Origin: Aliiroseovarius sp.
Lineage (GTDB): Bacteria > Pseudomonadota > Alphaproteobacteria > Rhodobacterales > Rhodobacteraceae
Length of the DNA stretch: 64,000 bases
Assembly (NCBI RefSeq): GCF_030148435.1
Contig: NZ_JASBTN010000081.1
Coordinates: forward strand, 124,001-188,000
Direction: 5' to 3'
In this document: positions 9,623 through 19,351 of the stretch, piece by piece
Layout: every line of letters starts with the position of its first letter
Position numbering within the stretch: position 1 is the first letter of the stretch
Notes under the pieces: model-generated
The model's database searches: none
What the model saw: only the letters and a program-made list of their open reading frames with translations
Told to the model about the DNA's origin: nothing
Translations under genes and position numbers: made by a program

Positions 9623-10371
9623 GCATGAAGCTGGCAGTTGTGACCGGCGCCGCCCGAGGGATTGGCCTCGCCACCGCGAAACTCTTCCTTGAGGAGGGCT
9701 GGCAGGTCGCGATGATCGACCGGGATGGGCCCGCCCTGGGGGCGGCCTGCGAAGGATTGGAGGGCGTTCTGCCGATCCTCTGTGACGTCTCGCGACCCGA
9801 TCAAGTCGCGGCGATGGTGGAGGAGATCATGTCCGGTCCCGGCCGCATCGACGCGCTGGTAAACAACGCCGGAGTGGCAGATTTCGGCCCAATCGCCGAG
9901 ACCGACCTGGCGCGTTGGCGCCGGGTGATGGAAACGAACCTGGACGGGGTGTTCCTGACCTCGCAGGCCTGTCTGGAGGCGCTGAAATCGTCAAACGGCG
10001 CAATCGTCAATATCGGCTCGATCTCTGGACACCGCGCCAGCACCCTGCGCGTGGCCTATGGCACGTCGAAGGCCGCGGTCATGCATCTGACCCAGCAGCA
10101 GGCGGCAGAACTGGGCGAGTTCGGCATCCGCGCCAACTGTGTCTGCCCCGGCCCGGTGCGCACCAAATTGGCCATGGCCGTGCATACGCAGGACATTATC
10201 GACGCCTATCACGACGCCATCCCTCTGAATCGTTATGGTTCTGAACGGGAGATCGCTGAGGTCATAACCTTCCTCTGCTCGGACAGGGCGTCCTACGTTA
10301 CCGGTCAGATCGTCAGTGTGGACGGTGGTTTCGAAAGCACAGGCATCGGGCTGCCTGCACTCAGGTCATAG
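9619..10371 (+). CDS. SDR-family NAD(P)-dependent oxidoreductase
   Basis: Classical short-chain dehydrogenase of about 250 aa. The cofactor motif TGAARGIG, NNAG, the catalytic Ser in IGSIS and YGTSK (Tyr and Lys) are all present, and the C-terminal VDGG is typical. An Asp after beta-2 (MIDRD) favours NAD(H) over NADP(H). The ATG at 9619 overlaps the hemF stop as ATGA; ATGs at 9613 and 9625 are also in frame. The substrate is not predictable from sequence; coupling to hemF does not by itself imply a role in haem synthesis. The gene converges on hemE. Confidence 0.85.
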   Translation: MSMKLAVVTGAARGIGLATAKLFLEEGWQVAMIDRDGPALGAACEGLEGVLPILCDVSRPDQVAAMVEEIMSGPGRIDALVNNAGVADFGPIAETDLARWRRVMETNLDGVFLTSQACLEALKSSNGAIVNIGSISGHRASTLRVAYGTSKAAVMHLTQQQAAELGEFGIRANCVCPGPVRTKLAMAVHTQDIIDAYHDAIPLNRYGSEREIAEVITFLCSDRASYVTGQIVSVDGGFESTGIGLPALRS

Positions 10372-10389
10372 AAATTTCCGACCGGCAAT

Positions 10390-11418
10390 TCAGCCCTCGC
10401 GTACCGTGTCGATCATGCGTTGCACGTTGTCGGGGTCCGCGTCCGGGGTGATGCCATGGCCCAGGTTGAAGATATGCGGGCCGTTCGACAGGGCCTTGCA
10501 AATCCGCCTGGTCTCGTCGACCAGATCCTGACCACCCGTCACCATGTGCGACGAGGCCAGGTTGCCCTGCACACAGCCGTCCACCTGCACATTGGCGGCG
10601 GCCCATTCGGCCGAGACCGAGTTGTCCAGCGCGACGCAGTCCGCGCCGGTCGCCTTCGCAAACCCGATGTAACCGTCGCCCGCCTCGCGCGGGAAGGCGA
10701 TGACGGGAATGCCCGGGTGGCGTGCTTTCAGCGCCTGGGTGATCTCGCGGGCCGGTTCCAGCGCGTATTTCACGAAGGCTTCGCCCTTCAGCGAGCCCGC
10801 CCAGCTGTCGAAGATCTTCACGACTTCCGCACCCGCTTCGATCTGCTTGGACAGGTATTCGATGGTGGCCTTGGTCAGCGTGGTGATCAGCGCGTCGAAT
10901 ACCTCGGGGTTTTCTTCGCGCAGCGCATGGGCCGGCCCCTGATCCTTGGTGCCTTTGCCAGCAATCATGTAGGTGGCGACAGTCCACGGCGCACCGGCGA
11001 AACCGATCAGGGTGGTTTCCTTCGGCAGCTCGCGCGACAGGATGCGGACCGTTTCGTAGATCGGGTTCAGCACCGCGTCGATCTCGTCGATCGGTTTCAG
11101 CCGGGCCAGGCCATCGGCATCCGTGATGGTCGACAGGCGCGGGCCCTCGCCGGTGACAAACCACAGGTCGGCCCCCAGCGCCTGGGGCAATAGCAGGATA
11201 TCCGCAAACAGGATGGCGGCATCGAAGCCATAGCGGCGGATCGGCTGCAGCGTGACCTCGGCGGCCAGCTCCGAATTGTAACACAGCGACAGAAAATCCC
11301 CGGCCTGGGCCCGCGTGGCGCGGTATTCCGGCAGATAGCGGCCCGCCTGGCGCATCATCCAGATCGGAGGCGTGGGCAGGGTCTCACCGGCAAGGGCGCG
11401 CAGGATAGTCTTGGTCAT
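10390..11418 (-). CDS. hemE: Uroporphyrinogen decarboxylase
   Basis: Cytoplasmic enzyme that removes the four acetate carboxyls of uroporphyrinogen III to give coproporphyrinogen III; 342 aa. The N-terminal signature [17 protein letters not shown] carries the substrate-binding Arg residues, and [13 protein letters not shown] is the second family signature. NLGHGI near the C-terminus holds the conserved His. A GAGGA ribosome site precedes the ATG at 11418. It is divergently arranged with hemC, with 116 bases between the two starts, a layout seen in other Rhodobacteraceae and allowing shared control. Confidence 0.96.
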   Translation of the reverse strand: MTKTILRALAGETLPTPPIWMMRQAGRYLPEYRATRAQAGDFLSLCYNSELAAEVTLQPIRRYGFDAAILFADILLLPQALGADLWFVTGEGPRLSTITDADGLARLKPIDEIDAVLNPIYETVRILSRELPKETTLIGFAGAPWTVATYMIAGKGTKDQGPAHALREENPEVFDALITTLTKATIEYLSKQIEAGAEVVKIFDSWAGSLKGEAFVKYALEPAREITQALKARHPGIPVIAFPREAGDGYIGFAKATGADCVALDNSVSAEWAAANVQVDGCVQGNLASSHMVTGGQDLVDETRRICKALSNGPHIFNLGHGITPDADPDNVQRMIDTVREG

Positions 11419-11534
11419 GGGGTCGTCCTCGTTCGCGTTGTCTCATGCGTGGTGGGCCACACGTAGCGCGATGTCAAGCCGGGCACTTGATGTAGGTTAT
11501 GGACAGGCCCTTTTGTCGCGTCTAAACGGTGGCC

Positions 11535-12491
11535 ATGGTGAGCAATCTTCCGACCCCCGCCGAACCCCTGAAAATCGGCACCCGCGGTTCGCCGCTGGCG
11601 CTGGCCCAGGCCCATGAGACCCGCGCGCGCCTGATGGCGGCCTTCGAACTGCCCGAGGAGGCGTTCGTGATCGTGGTAATCAAGACCACCGGCGACGACC
11701 GCGCGCTGATCGACGCGGACCGCCCGTTGAAGGAGATCGGCAACAAGGGGCTCTTTACCAAGGAGATCGAGGAGGCGATGCTGTCGGGCGACATCGACAT
11801 CGCCGTCCACTCGATGAAGGATATGCCGGTCGAGCAGCCCGACGGGCTGGTGCTGGACTGCTACCTGCCGCGCGAGGATACGCGCGATGCTTTCGTTTCG
11901 TTGAAATACAAGGCGATTTCGGACCTGCCGGAGGGCGCGGTGGTCGGCACTTCGTCGCTGCGGCGCAAGGCGCAGCTGCTCAATCGACGCCCGGACCTGA
12001 CCATTGTCGAGTTTCGCGGCAACGTGCAGACCCGCCTGAAAAAGCTGGGCGATAACGTGGCCGAGGCGACCTTCCTTGCCATGGCCGGTCTGAACCGCCT
12101 GGGCATGGATGACGTGCCGAAGACCGCTATCCCGACCGGGGACATGCTGAACGCCGTGGCCCAGGGGGCCATTGGCATCGAACGCCGCGAGGATGACACC
12201 CGCGCCAAGGAGATGCTGACCGCAATCCACGACCACGAAACCGGACTGCGCCTGGCCGCCGAACGCGCCTTCCTGGGCGCTCTGGACGGCTCCTGCGAGA
12301 CGCCCATCGCGGGGCTTGCCACGCTGGAGGGTGAGACCCTGACCCTCAAGGGGGAAATCCTGCGCACGGACGGTTCCGAAGCACTGGCGGATCAGATCAC
12401 CGGCCCCACCGCCGACGGCCCCACCCTGGGCCGCCAACTGGCCGAAACCCTGCTGGCGCGTGCCGGCAAAGGCTTCTTCGACTGGAAATAG
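11535..12491 (+). CDS. hemC: Hydroxymethylbilane synthase (porphobilinogen deaminase)
   Basis: Cytoplasmic enzyme that polymerises four porphobilinogens into hydroxymethylbilane on a dipyrromethane cofactor; 318 aa. Cofactor attachment is to Cys254 in GSCETP. The family signatures IGTRGSPLALAQ, SMKDMP and GTSSLRR are present. The ATG at 11535 gives the conventional start; a GTG two codons earlier (11529) is an alternative. Divergent from hemE. The 322 bases after its stop contain no gene; they hold one copy of a dispersed repeat (12724-12761). Confidence 0.95.
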   Translation: MVSNLPTPAEPLKIGTRGSPLALAQAHETRARLMAAFELPEEAFVIVVIKTTGDDRALIDADRPLKEIGNKGLFTKEIEEAMLSGDIDIAVHSMKDMPVEQPDGLVLDCYLPREDTRDAFVSLKYKAISDLPEGAVVGTSSLRRKAQLLNRRPDLTIVEFRGNVQTRLKKLGDNVAEATFLAMAGLNRLGMDDVPKTAIPTGDMLNAVAQGAIGIERREDDTRAKEMLTAIHDHETGLRLAAERAFLGALDGSCETPIAGLATLEGETLTLKGEILRTDGSEALADQITGPTADGPTLGRQLAETLLARAGKGFFDWK

Positions 12492-12723
12492 ACCGCTCGC
12501 CATGCCGGGGATGCGGCGGGTGTCGCACAGGCCTCCCCGCCGCGTCCGCTGACTGGATGACCCTAAGTGCAGGGCCTTACGGATGGCGGTCCGGCCCCGG
12601 GCGAGTTCGTCAAGGCGATTCCCTTCGAAAATTGCCTCTATACGCAAAGGGTGCCTCTACGCCGCAAGGCCCTGCTATCGAATGGATCCTGAGCCCTCCT
12701 GTTGCATCCCGGCACGATGCAGC

Positions 12724-12761
12724 CTTTCATCTTTCAAGAATATCCCCGCCGGAGGCAGAAA
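12724..12761 (+). repeat. Dispersed intergenic repeat, short form (copy 1)
   Basis: About 38 bp centred on CCCGCCGGAGGC, lying in the gap between the convergent hemC and FAD-oxidase genes. Its reverse complement matches 38945-38985 closely: both read CCTCCGGCGGGGATATT followed within a few bases by AAAGATGAAAG. The left half (CTTTCATCTTTCAAGAATATCC) also resembles the first 22 bases of the two long repeats at 41054 and 44644. A GC-rich stem-forming stretch follows (12762-12800). The remaining bases of the 12492-12813 gap show no gene. Confidence 0.7.
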
Positions 12762-12813
12762 TCGGAGCGCAAGCGACGCCGCGCGCCTGCGCGGCTCCCC
12801 CGTTGCCGTCACG

Positions 12814-14214
12814 TCAGTCCGGCAGGACTTTACCCGGGTTCATGATCCCCTTCGGGTCCAGGGCCGACTTGATCAGCCGCATTACCCGCAGCGCCACCGG
12901 ATCCTTTCGGCGTGCCATTGACGGTTTCTTCGACAAGCCGATCCCATGCTCGGCGGAAAAGGATCCGCCAAGCTCCAGCACCACGTCCTCGACCGCCTGC
13001 ATGACCGCGTCGGCAAGGCCCGCGTCGCTGGGGTAGACCGTGTAGTGGATATTGCCGTCGCCCAGATGCGCCACGCTCAAGGCCCCGGCGCCCGGGTCGA
13101 TCCCGGGCAGCACGGCCTCCATGCGTGTAAAGAAGGCGCCGACCCGGTCCAGCGGTACCGAGATGTCATTGTTGACCAGCGGATGACGCCCCAGACAGAC
13201 CTCGGCGGCGGCCTCGCGCCGGGCCCACATCTCGGCCCGCTGGCTGTCGTTCCGGGCAATCACCGCGTCCCGCACGGTGCCTTCTTCCAGCATCTCGCCC
13301 AGCACTTCTTCCAGGTGGGACACCACCGGAACCGAACCATCCGGGCCCGGCGTTGCATCACGCGGGGCGGTGGCGCCGGCCTCGACCAGGATGTTGACAT
13401 CGTGGCGAACGTCAAAAGGCGGACGGGCCCCGGTATGCGCGACATGGGCGTCGATATAGGCGCCGGGCATGTATTCGAACGCCTCGACGGCCCCGCCAGT
13501 TGCCTCCTGCAGCCGGTTCAGCAGCGCCAGCGCCTCGCTCAACCCCGGCGCGGCGACCATCGCGGTCGCATAGGCGCGCGGGGCGGGGGAGAGTTTCAGA
13601 ACCGCCCCGGTGATCACGCCCAATGTGCCTTCGGCCCCGATGAACAGATCCTTGAGGTCGTACCCGGTATTGTCCTTGTGAAGCTCGCTCATCAGGTTCA
13701 ACACCTGGCCATCAGGCAGCACGACCTCCAGCCCCAGACACAGGTCGCGCGTATTGCCGTATCGCAGCACGTTCGAGCCCCCCGCATTGGTGGCAAGCAT
13801 GCCGCCCAGCGTGCAGGAGCCCTTCGCACCAAATGTCATCGGAAAGCTCAGCCCATGCCCGGCGGCGGCCTCGTGCAGAACCTCCAGCACCACGCCCGCC
13901 TCGACGATGGCCAGCCGCGCCTCGGCCCGGATCTCGCGAATGCTGCGCATCCGGTCGAGTGACAGGGCAATCGCGCCTTCGGCAAACGCCCCTCCCGAAA
14001 GGCCCGTATTGCCACCCACCGGCACAACCGGGGTTCCGCTTTCCTGCGCCAATGCCATGACGCGGCTGACCTCCTGGGTGGAGCCGGGCCGCACCACGCA
14101 AAGCGGTGCGCCCCTGTACTTGCCGATCCAGTCCGAGGTCCACGGGGCGGCATCAGTGCCGGTCAGGACAAGGGCCGGGTCCAGCACGCCCTGCAGTCGG
14201 GTCACGATATCCAT
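12814..14214 (-). CDS. FAD-binding D-2-hydroxyacid dehydrogenase (D-2-hydroxyglutarate dehydrogenase/GlcD-like)
   Basis: Flavoprotein of the FAD-linked oxidase C family, 466 aa, oxidising a D-2-hydroxyacid such as D-2-hydroxyglutarate, D-lactate or glycolate. The N-terminal PCMH FAD domain shows PVGGNTGLSGG (about 60-71) and NTGYDLKDLFIGAEGTLGVIT. The C-terminal domain has the metal/substrate His pair in VAHLGDGNIHY and the AEHGIG motif. The combination of LRYGNTRD and NNTGYDL-like residues is closest in my reading to D-2-hydroxyglutarate dehydrogenases. It is a single gene, convergent with hemC, and divergent from lolC/E. Confidence 0.82.
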   Translation of the reverse strand: MDIVTRLQGVLDPALVLTGTDAAPWTSDWIGKYRGAPLCVVRPGSTQEVSRVMALAQESGTPVVPVGGNTGLSGGAFAEGAIALSLDRMRSIREIRAEARLAIVEAGVVLEVLHEAAAGHGLSFPMTFGAKGSCTLGGMLATNAGGSNVLRYGNTRDLCLGLEVVLPDGQVLNLMSELHKDNTGYDLKDLFIGAEGTLGVITGAVLKLSPAPRAYATAMVAAPGLSEALALLNRLQEATGGAVEAFEYMPGAYIDAHVAHTGARPPFDVRHDVNILVEAGATAPRDATPGPDGSVPVVSHLEEVLGEMLEEGTVRDAVIARNDSQRAEMWARREAAAEVCLGRHPLVNNDISVPLDRVGAFFTRMEAVLPGIDPGAGALSVAHLGDGNIHYTVYPSDAGLADAVMQAVEDVVLELGGSFSAEHGIGLSKKPSMARRKDPVALRVMRLIKSALDPKGIMNPGKVLPD

Positions 14215-14332
14215 GGGGTCTCCCGGTTTTTACACCACGCTATCTTGCTGATACCGCTCTCACAACCGCCCTTCTCCTTGACCTTCCCCGCCCCACGCCC
14301 CACTTTGCAACCCACAGAGGCAAGGAGCAGAA

Positions 14333-15619
14333 ATGGCCCGCAGCACAGCCCCCTTTTCCCGCTTCGAGTGGATGATCGCCTGGCGCTATCTGCGCGCCCG
14401 CAAGGCCGAGGGCGGGGTCTCGACGATGACCTGGATCAGCCTTGTCGGCATTACCCTGGCCGTCGCTGCCCTGATCATTACCCTTGCCGTGCGCACCGGT
14501 TTTCGCGAGGAATTCGTCGATACGATCCTGGGGGCGAACGCCCATGTGACCGTGTTTTCGCAGACATTTATGACCGAGGAGGGGCGGACCGAACGAACCA
14601 TCCCCGATTTCCGGGGCTGGGCCGAGCGCATCGCCCAGGTGCCCGGCGTCACCCGCGCCGCGCCGCTGGTCAAGGGGCAGGTCATGGTCAACAAGGGGCA
14701 GGTCAATGCGGGGGTGGAGGTCTATGGCATCGCCTATGACGACCTTCTGACCATCCCGCGCATCGCCCAGCCGGAACGTGCCGTGGGCGACATTCGTGAC
14801 TTTGACAAGGGCATCGCCATCGGTTCCGGCGTGGCCCAGGCGCTGGGTGTCACCGTGGGGGACAGGATCAAGGTGATCTCGCCCAACGGGGTCAAGACCG
14901 CCTTCGGCACTTCGCCCCGCGTCAATGCCTACGAAGTCACCTATATCTTTACCGCCGGGCGCTGGGACATCGACCGCACCCGCGTCTACCTGCCCTTTGC
15001 CGAGGCGCAGAGCTTCTTCAACCGCGAGGGCGTGGCCGACGAGATCGAGGTCATGGTGGCCGAGCCCGAAGGCATCGATCAGTTGCTCATGCCGATTATG
15101 CGTGCCGCCGACCCGCTGGCCACCGTCTGGACCTGGCGCGACCGCTCCGGCGCCTTCCTGCGCGCGCTCGACATGGAGGACAACGTGATGTTCATCATCC
15201 TGTCGATCCTCGTTCTGATCGCCTCGATGAACATCATATCGGGCCTGATCATGCTGGTGAAAAACAAGGGCCGCGACATTGGCATCCTACGCACCATGGG
15301 CCTGACCGAGGGCTCGGTCCTGCGGGTCTTTTTCCTCTGCGGGGCGGTCACGGGGGTGGTCGGGACGATCCTGGGCGTGATCCTGGGTTGCCTCTTTGCG
15401 CTCAACATCGACAGCGTGTTTTCCCTGGTGAACTACCTGGCTGGCGGCGGGGTCTGGGAGCCATCAATTCGCGGCATCTACCGCCTGCCGGCGAAGCTCG
15501 AATTCTGGGATGTGGCCTCGGCCATCTCGCTTTCGCTCTTCCTCAGTTTCGTTGTCACCATCTTCCCGGCGCGCCGCGCCGCCCGCATGAACCCGGTGGA
15601 GGCCCTGCGCTATGAATGA
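14333..15619 (+). CDS. lolC: LolC/LolE-family lipoprotein-releasing permease
   Basis: Inner-membrane subunit of LolCDE, which extracts outer-membrane lipoproteins and passes them to LolA; 428 aa. There is one membrane segment near residues 38-60, a large periplasmic domain (about 65-275), and three C-terminal segments in the FtsX-like region (about 285-420), ending with the conserved [11 protein letters not shown]. As in many alphaproteobacteria there is a single LolC/E-type gene rather than separate lolC and lolE, so a homodimer is likely. The stop overlaps the start of lolD by 8 bases. Confidence 0.9.
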   Translation: MARSTAPFSRFEWMIAWRYLRARKAEGGVSTMTWISLVGITLAVAALIITLAVRTGFREEFVDTILGANAHVTVFSQTFMTEEGRTERTIPDFRGWAERIAQVPGVTRAAPLVKGQVMVNKGQVNAGVEVYGIAYDDLLTIPRIAQPERAVGDIRDFDKGIAIGSGVAQALGVTVGDRIKVISPNGVKTAFGTSPRVNAYEVTYIFTAGRWDIDRTRVYLPFAEAQSFFNREGVADEIEVMVAEPEGIDQLLMPIMRAADPLATVWTWRDRSGAFLRALDMEDNVMFIILSILVLIASMNIISGLIMLVKNKGRDIGILRTMGLTEGSVLRVFFLCGAVTGVVGTILGVILGCLFALNIDSVFSLVNYLAGGGVWEPSIRGIYRLPAKLEFWDVASAISLSLFLSFVVTIFPARRAARMNPVEALRYE

Positions 15620-16295
15620 CGCCGTTCTCCGCCTGGACGGGATCGAGAAGATTTACAACCGTGGCCTGGCCTCCGAAGTCGCCGTCCTGCGCGGTGCCTC
15701 GCTGGAGATCGCACGGGGCGAGGTCGTCGCCCTGGTCGCCCCCTCCGGGGCGGGGAAATCGACGCTATTGCACATCGCGGGACTGCTGGACACGGCGGAT
15801 GCAGGCGCCGTGCAGATCGCGGGCCAGGACATGACCCACAAAAGCGACCGCCGCCGCACCGCCACCCGCCGCGAAGAGGTCGGTTTCGTCTATCAGTTCC
15901 ACCATTTGCTGCCCGAGTTCACGGCGGCCGAGAACGTGGTCCTGCCGCAGTTGGCGAACGGCGTGGGGCAGGGCGAGGCGAACACCCGCGCTCTGGACCT
16001 GCTGACCCGCGTGGACGTCGCCAAACGCGCCACCCACCGCCCGGCGGAACTGTCAGGCGGCGAACAACAACGCGTCGCCGTCTGCCGCGCGCTCGCCAAC
16101 AGCCCCGCGCTTTTGCTGGCGGACGAACCCACCGGCAATCTCGACCCCGAGACCTCCGACACCGTGTTCGAAACCCTCATGGAGCTGGTCCGAAACACCG
16201 GCCTCTCCGCCCTCATCGCCACCCACAACCTGGAGCTGGCGGCGCGGATGGACCGCGTGCTGCGGTTGGAGGGTGGGGTGGTTACGGAGGGGTAG
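15612..16295 (+). CDS. lolD: LolD lipoprotein-releasing ABC transporter ATPase
   Basis: Cytoplasmic ATPase of the LolCDE complex, 227 aa. Walker A is APSGAGKST (43-51), the ABC signature is LSGGEQQR and Walker B LLLADEP, followed by TGNLD as in the MacB/LolD/FtsE group. The start overlaps the upstream permease gene by 8 bases, so the pair is co-translated. Walker A begins with Ala-Pro instead of the more common Gly-xx, a variation known in LolD proteins. Downstream are a repeat element and the end of the HEPN-like gene on the other strand. Confidence 0.93.
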   Translation: MNDAVLRLDGIEKIYNRGLASEVAVLRGASLEIARGEVVALVAPSGAGKSTLLHIAGLLDTADAGAVQIAGQDMTHKSDRRRTATRREEVGFVYQFHHLLPEFTAAENVVLPQLANGVGQGEANTRALDLLTRVDVAKRATHRPAELSGGEQQRVAVCRALANSPALLLADEPTGNLDPETSDTVFETLMELVRNTGLSALIATHNLELAARMDRVLRLEGGVVTEG

Positions 16296-16359
16296 GATTC
16301 CCCGCCGAAGTTGGTGTTGAGGAACTGCCCTTTCCACCGCCCCGCCCGGCGGCACCGCC

Positions 16360-16489
16360 GGGCAGCGCCCGACCCTCCCCACGGGAGGGCGCTACCGCGA
16401 TGTTGTGATCTTGATGGATGGTTGCATGTTACGCACCCACCGAGCCTCAATCACCCATAGAGGCGCCCACCCAGGGTCGGGCGCTGCCC
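16360..16489. repeat. 130-bp intergenic element bounded by 16-bp perfect inverted repeats
   Basis: Bases 16360-16375 (GGGCAGCGCCCGACCC) and 16474-16489 are exact reverse complements. Inside the left arm is a smaller hairpin (16366-16391, CGCCC...GGGCG with an inner CTCCC/GGGAG stem). The element fills the gap between lolD and the stop of the HEPN-like gene, ending six bases before it. No reading frame is carried. It could be a non-autonomous mobile or REP-like element, or a bidirectional terminator for the convergent genes; no target duplication is obvious at the edges. Confidence 0.7.
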
Positions 16490-16495
16490 TTTGCA

Positions 16496-17305
16496 TCAAA
16501 GTTCTAGGAAACTCTTAAGACTCTCCTTATCGGCTTTGTTGAATCTGACCATCTCAAGGACCCATTCCAGAACATCGGCTCCGATATGGTCTACTTGGCC
16601 GAACCTTACGAAATGCGTATTTCGACTGTAGGTTCCTGCGGAAAACTCCCCGTTATCAAGGGCACCTTGCTCAAAGAAGGAAAAATTTCTCCAGCGAAAG
16701 GCCTCCGTTCTCTCGCCGTTCATCTGGTCTCGTGTTGATCTAAGTGGTGCGAAGTCAGAATGAGGTTGATAGTCAGGTTCCGCCAGAAGGTGTTCTCTGT
16801 ATGTGGCGCCATAGCGAGGGTAAAATACAAAATCCAGAGGGACAGTGACACGCCGTATTTGGAATACCAGCTCATCGAACTTGTGGAGATCAAATAGGTC
16901 CACGAAAAGACCGTGGGACCTATAGCGGTTTTCAGGAGTACCGTTGTCTTCGACCCGTTTCAGAAAATGTGACGTTGGTTCGAAGCGACCCGTAGGGGAA
17001 AGAAAACGCACTGGAAAAAAACTTGGAGGGCACAACAAATCCGGCACAAGTCGCTCAGCTACTCCTTTCAGCTTCCGATACATTTTGTTCAGATCACCGT
17101 GGCCAAAATTTGCCACGCGGATATCATTAAGAAGCAACGCGCATTTTAGGTATTTCTCAAGAGCTTGTTGTGAGCTCCACGCGAATTGGTGTTGAAGCCC
17201 CACCTTTGCTGCCCAACGCGCCACCAGATAGTCTTCGTCGGCCGCGTCCAAGAAGAGACTGTAGGCGAGCCCCCTCGCTTTTGGGTTTTCATTTGGAATG
17301 CTCAC
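16496..17305 (-). CDS. HEPN-like domain protein, function unknown (accessory, lower GC)
   Basis: 269 aa. Residues 20-80 resemble a HEPN domain: an early helix with DEDYLVAR, then SSQQALEKYLKCALL and GHGDLNKMYRKL. A canonical HEPN RNase motif (R-4 to 6 residues-H) is not clear; the nearest is RYRSH at 127-131. The rest (100-269) is unassigned. Base composition drops to roughly 42-50% G+C in sampled lines, against over 60% for the neighbours, pointing to transfer. The start is a GTG directly after the parE TGA, with GGAGGAG about 12 bases upstream inside parE, so expression should follow parE. No partner nucleotidyltransferase is visible. Confidence 0.6.
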   Translation of the reverse strand: MSIPNENPKARGLAYSLFLDAADEDYLVARWAAKVGLQHQFAWSSQQALEKYLKCALLLNDIRVANFGHGDLNKMYRKLKGVAERLVPDLLCPPSFFPVRFLSPTGRFEPTSHFLKRVEDNGTPENRYRSHGLFVDLFDLHKFDELVFQIRRVTVPLDFVFYPRYGATYREHLLAEPDYQPHSDFAPLRSTRDQMNGERTEAFRWRNFSFFEQGALDNGEFSAGTYSRNTHFVRFGQVDHIGADVLEWVLEMVRFNKADKESLKSFLEL

Positions 17306-19261
17306 TCAAACATCCAACTCCTCCACAAACCGCGCGTTCTCCTGGATATACTGGAACCGCAGTTCGGGTTTCTTGCCCATGAGCTGCTCGACCAAAGCGC
17401 CGGTTTCGCCGGGTTCGTCCTCGTCGATCGTGACCCGGATCAGGGTGCGCGATGCCGGGTCCATGGTGGTCTCTTTCAGGTCTTTCGCATCCATCTCGCC
17501 CAGGCCCTTGAAGCGGCTGACGTCGATTTTACCCTTGCCGCCCAGCCCCTTCTCCAGCCATGCGTCGCGTTCGGCCTCGTCCACGCAATAGACCCGTTTG
17601 GCGCCCTGGGTCAGGCGGAACAGCGGCGGGCAGGCGAGGTACAGGTGGCCCGTGTCGATCATCGGGCGCATCTGGGTGAAGAAGAAGGTCATTAGCAGAG
17701 ACGCAATATGCGCGCCGTCGACGTCGGCGTCGGTCATGATGATGATCTTGTCATAGCGCAGGTCGTCGACGTTGAACTTGGTGCCCAGCCCGACGCCAAG
17801 CGCCTGGGTGAGGTCGTTGATCTCGGCGTTGGACCCCAGCTTGGAGGACGCCGCGCCCAGCACGTTCAGGATCTTGCCGCGCAGGGGGAGGAGCGCCTGT
17901 GTCTTGCGGTTGCGCGCCATCTTGGCGGAGCCGCCCGCGCTGTCGCCCTCGACGATGAAGAGCTCGGTGCCCTCGCGGTTGGTGGCGGAACAATCGGTCA
18001 GCTTGCCCGGCAGGCGCAGCTTCTTGGTGGCAGTCTTGCGCTGGGTCTCTTTCTCCTGCTTGCGGCGCAGGCGTTCCTCGGCGCGCAGGACCAGGAAGTC
18101 CAGGATCGCGCCCGCGGATTTGTTATCCGCCGCCAGCCAGTTGTCGAAATGGTCGCGCACGGATTGTTCGACCATCTTGGCCGCAGCCTCGGTCGAAAGG
18201 CGGTCCTTGGTCTGGCCGACAAAGGCCGGGTCGGCGATGAAGCACGACACCAAGGCACAGCCGCCGACCATCAGGTCGTCGCGGGTGATCTGGGCGGCCT
18301 TCTTGTTGCCGACAAGCTCGCCATAGGCCTTGATCCCCTTCAGGATCGCGGCCCAGAAGCCGGTGACGTGGGTGCCGCCTTCGGGCGTGGGCACCGTGTT
18401 GCAGTAACTCTGGATGAAGCCGTCGCGGGTGGGCGTCCAGTTGATCGCCCATTCGACATAGCCTGCCTCGCCGAATTTGTCGCGGAATTCGACCTTGCCG
18501 CCGAAGGGGTTGTCGGCGTAGGTGGTCGCCCCACCCAAGGTTTCCTTGAGATAGTCGGACAACCCGCCGGGGAAATGGAAGGTCGCCTCGGTCGGGGTTT
18601 CGCCGTCATTGACGTGGCTTTTCCAGCGGATTTCCACGCCCGAGAACAGATAGGCCTTGGAGCGGGCAAGGGTGAACAGGCGTTTGGGCTTGAACCGGTG
18701 GTGGCCGAAGATGTCCGCGTCCGCGTGAAAGGTGACTTCGGTGCCGCGCCGGTTGGGGGCGGCACCGACCTTTTCCACCCCGCCAAGGGGGATGCCGCGT
18801 GAGAAACGCTGTTCGAACATCTCCTTGTTCTTGGCGACGCGCACGACCATCGAATCCGACAGGGCGTTCACCACCGACGAGCCCACCCCGTGCAGCCCGC
18901 CCGAGGTCTGATAGGCCTTGCCCGAGAACTTGCCGCCCGCATGCAGGGTGCACAGGATCACCTCCAGGGCGGATTTGCCCGGGAACTTCGGGTGTGGATC
19001 AATCGGAATTCCGCGCCCATTGTCGGTGATTGTTACCGAACAATCCTCGTTCAGCGTGACTTCGATCCGGTTGGCATGGCCCGCAACGGCCTCGTCCATG
19101 GAGTTGTCGAGGATTTCCGCCACCATGTGGTGCAGCGCGCGTTCGTCCGTGCCGCCGATATACATGCCCGGACGCTGGCGCACCGGCTCCAGACCCTCCA
19201 GAACTTCGATGGAGGAGGCGTCGTAAGTCTCGGCCCCGGCGGGCGTCAGGAGGTCGTTCAT
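17306..19261 (-). CDS. parE: DNA topoisomerase IV subunit B
   Basis: ATPase subunit of topoisomerase IV, which decatenates daughter chromosomes with ParC; 651 aa. The GHKL ATPase domain shows EILDNSMDEA and the ATP-lid region GGLHGVGSSVVNALS; the Toprim domain shows EGDSAGGSAK, PLRGKILNV and the metal-binding DADVDGAHI. The length and the FVEELDV end fit ParE rather than GyrB, which carries an extra insert and is longer. The stop is abutted by the GTG of the HEPN-like gene with no spacer. A TPR protein gene lies upstream on the same strand. Confidence 0.94.
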   Translation of the reverse strand: MNDLLTPAGAETYDASSIEVLEGLEPVRQRPGMYIGGTDERALHHMVAEILDNSMDEAVAGHANRIEVTLNEDCSVTITDNGRGIPIDPHPKFPGKSALEVILCTLHAGGKFSGKAYQTSGGLHGVGSSVVNALSDSMVVRVAKNKEMFEQRFSRGIPLGGVEKVGAAPNRRGTEVTFHADADIFGHHRFKPKRLFTLARSKAYLFSGVEIRWKSHVNDGETPTEATFHFPGGLSDYLKETLGGATTYADNPFGGKVEFRDKFGEAGYVEWAINWTPTRDGFIQSYCNTVPTPEGGTHVTGFWAAILKGIKAYGELVGNKKAAQITRDDLMVGGCALVSCFIADPAFVGQTKDRLSTEAAAKMVEQSVRDHFDNWLAADNKSAGAILDFLVLRAEERLRRKQEKETQRKTATKKLRLPGKLTDCSATNREGTELFIVEGDSAGGSAKMARNRKTQALLPLRGKILNVLGAASSKLGSNAEINDLTQALGVGLGTKFNVDDLRYDKIIIMTDADVDGAHIASLLMTFFFTQMRPMIDTGHLYLACPPLFRLTQGAKRVYCVDEAERDAWLEKGLGGKGKIDVSRFKGLGEMDAKDLKETTMDPASRTLIRVTIDEDEPGETGALVEQLMGKKPELRFQYIQENARFVEELDV

Positions 19262-19351
19262 GCGGGCTGCTCGTCGCTTGTCGTTGGTTGAGGCGTAGTA
19301 TGCCCCGAGCCGATGGGGGGGCGCAATGCATGAAACCGGCGTGGGGCGGTC

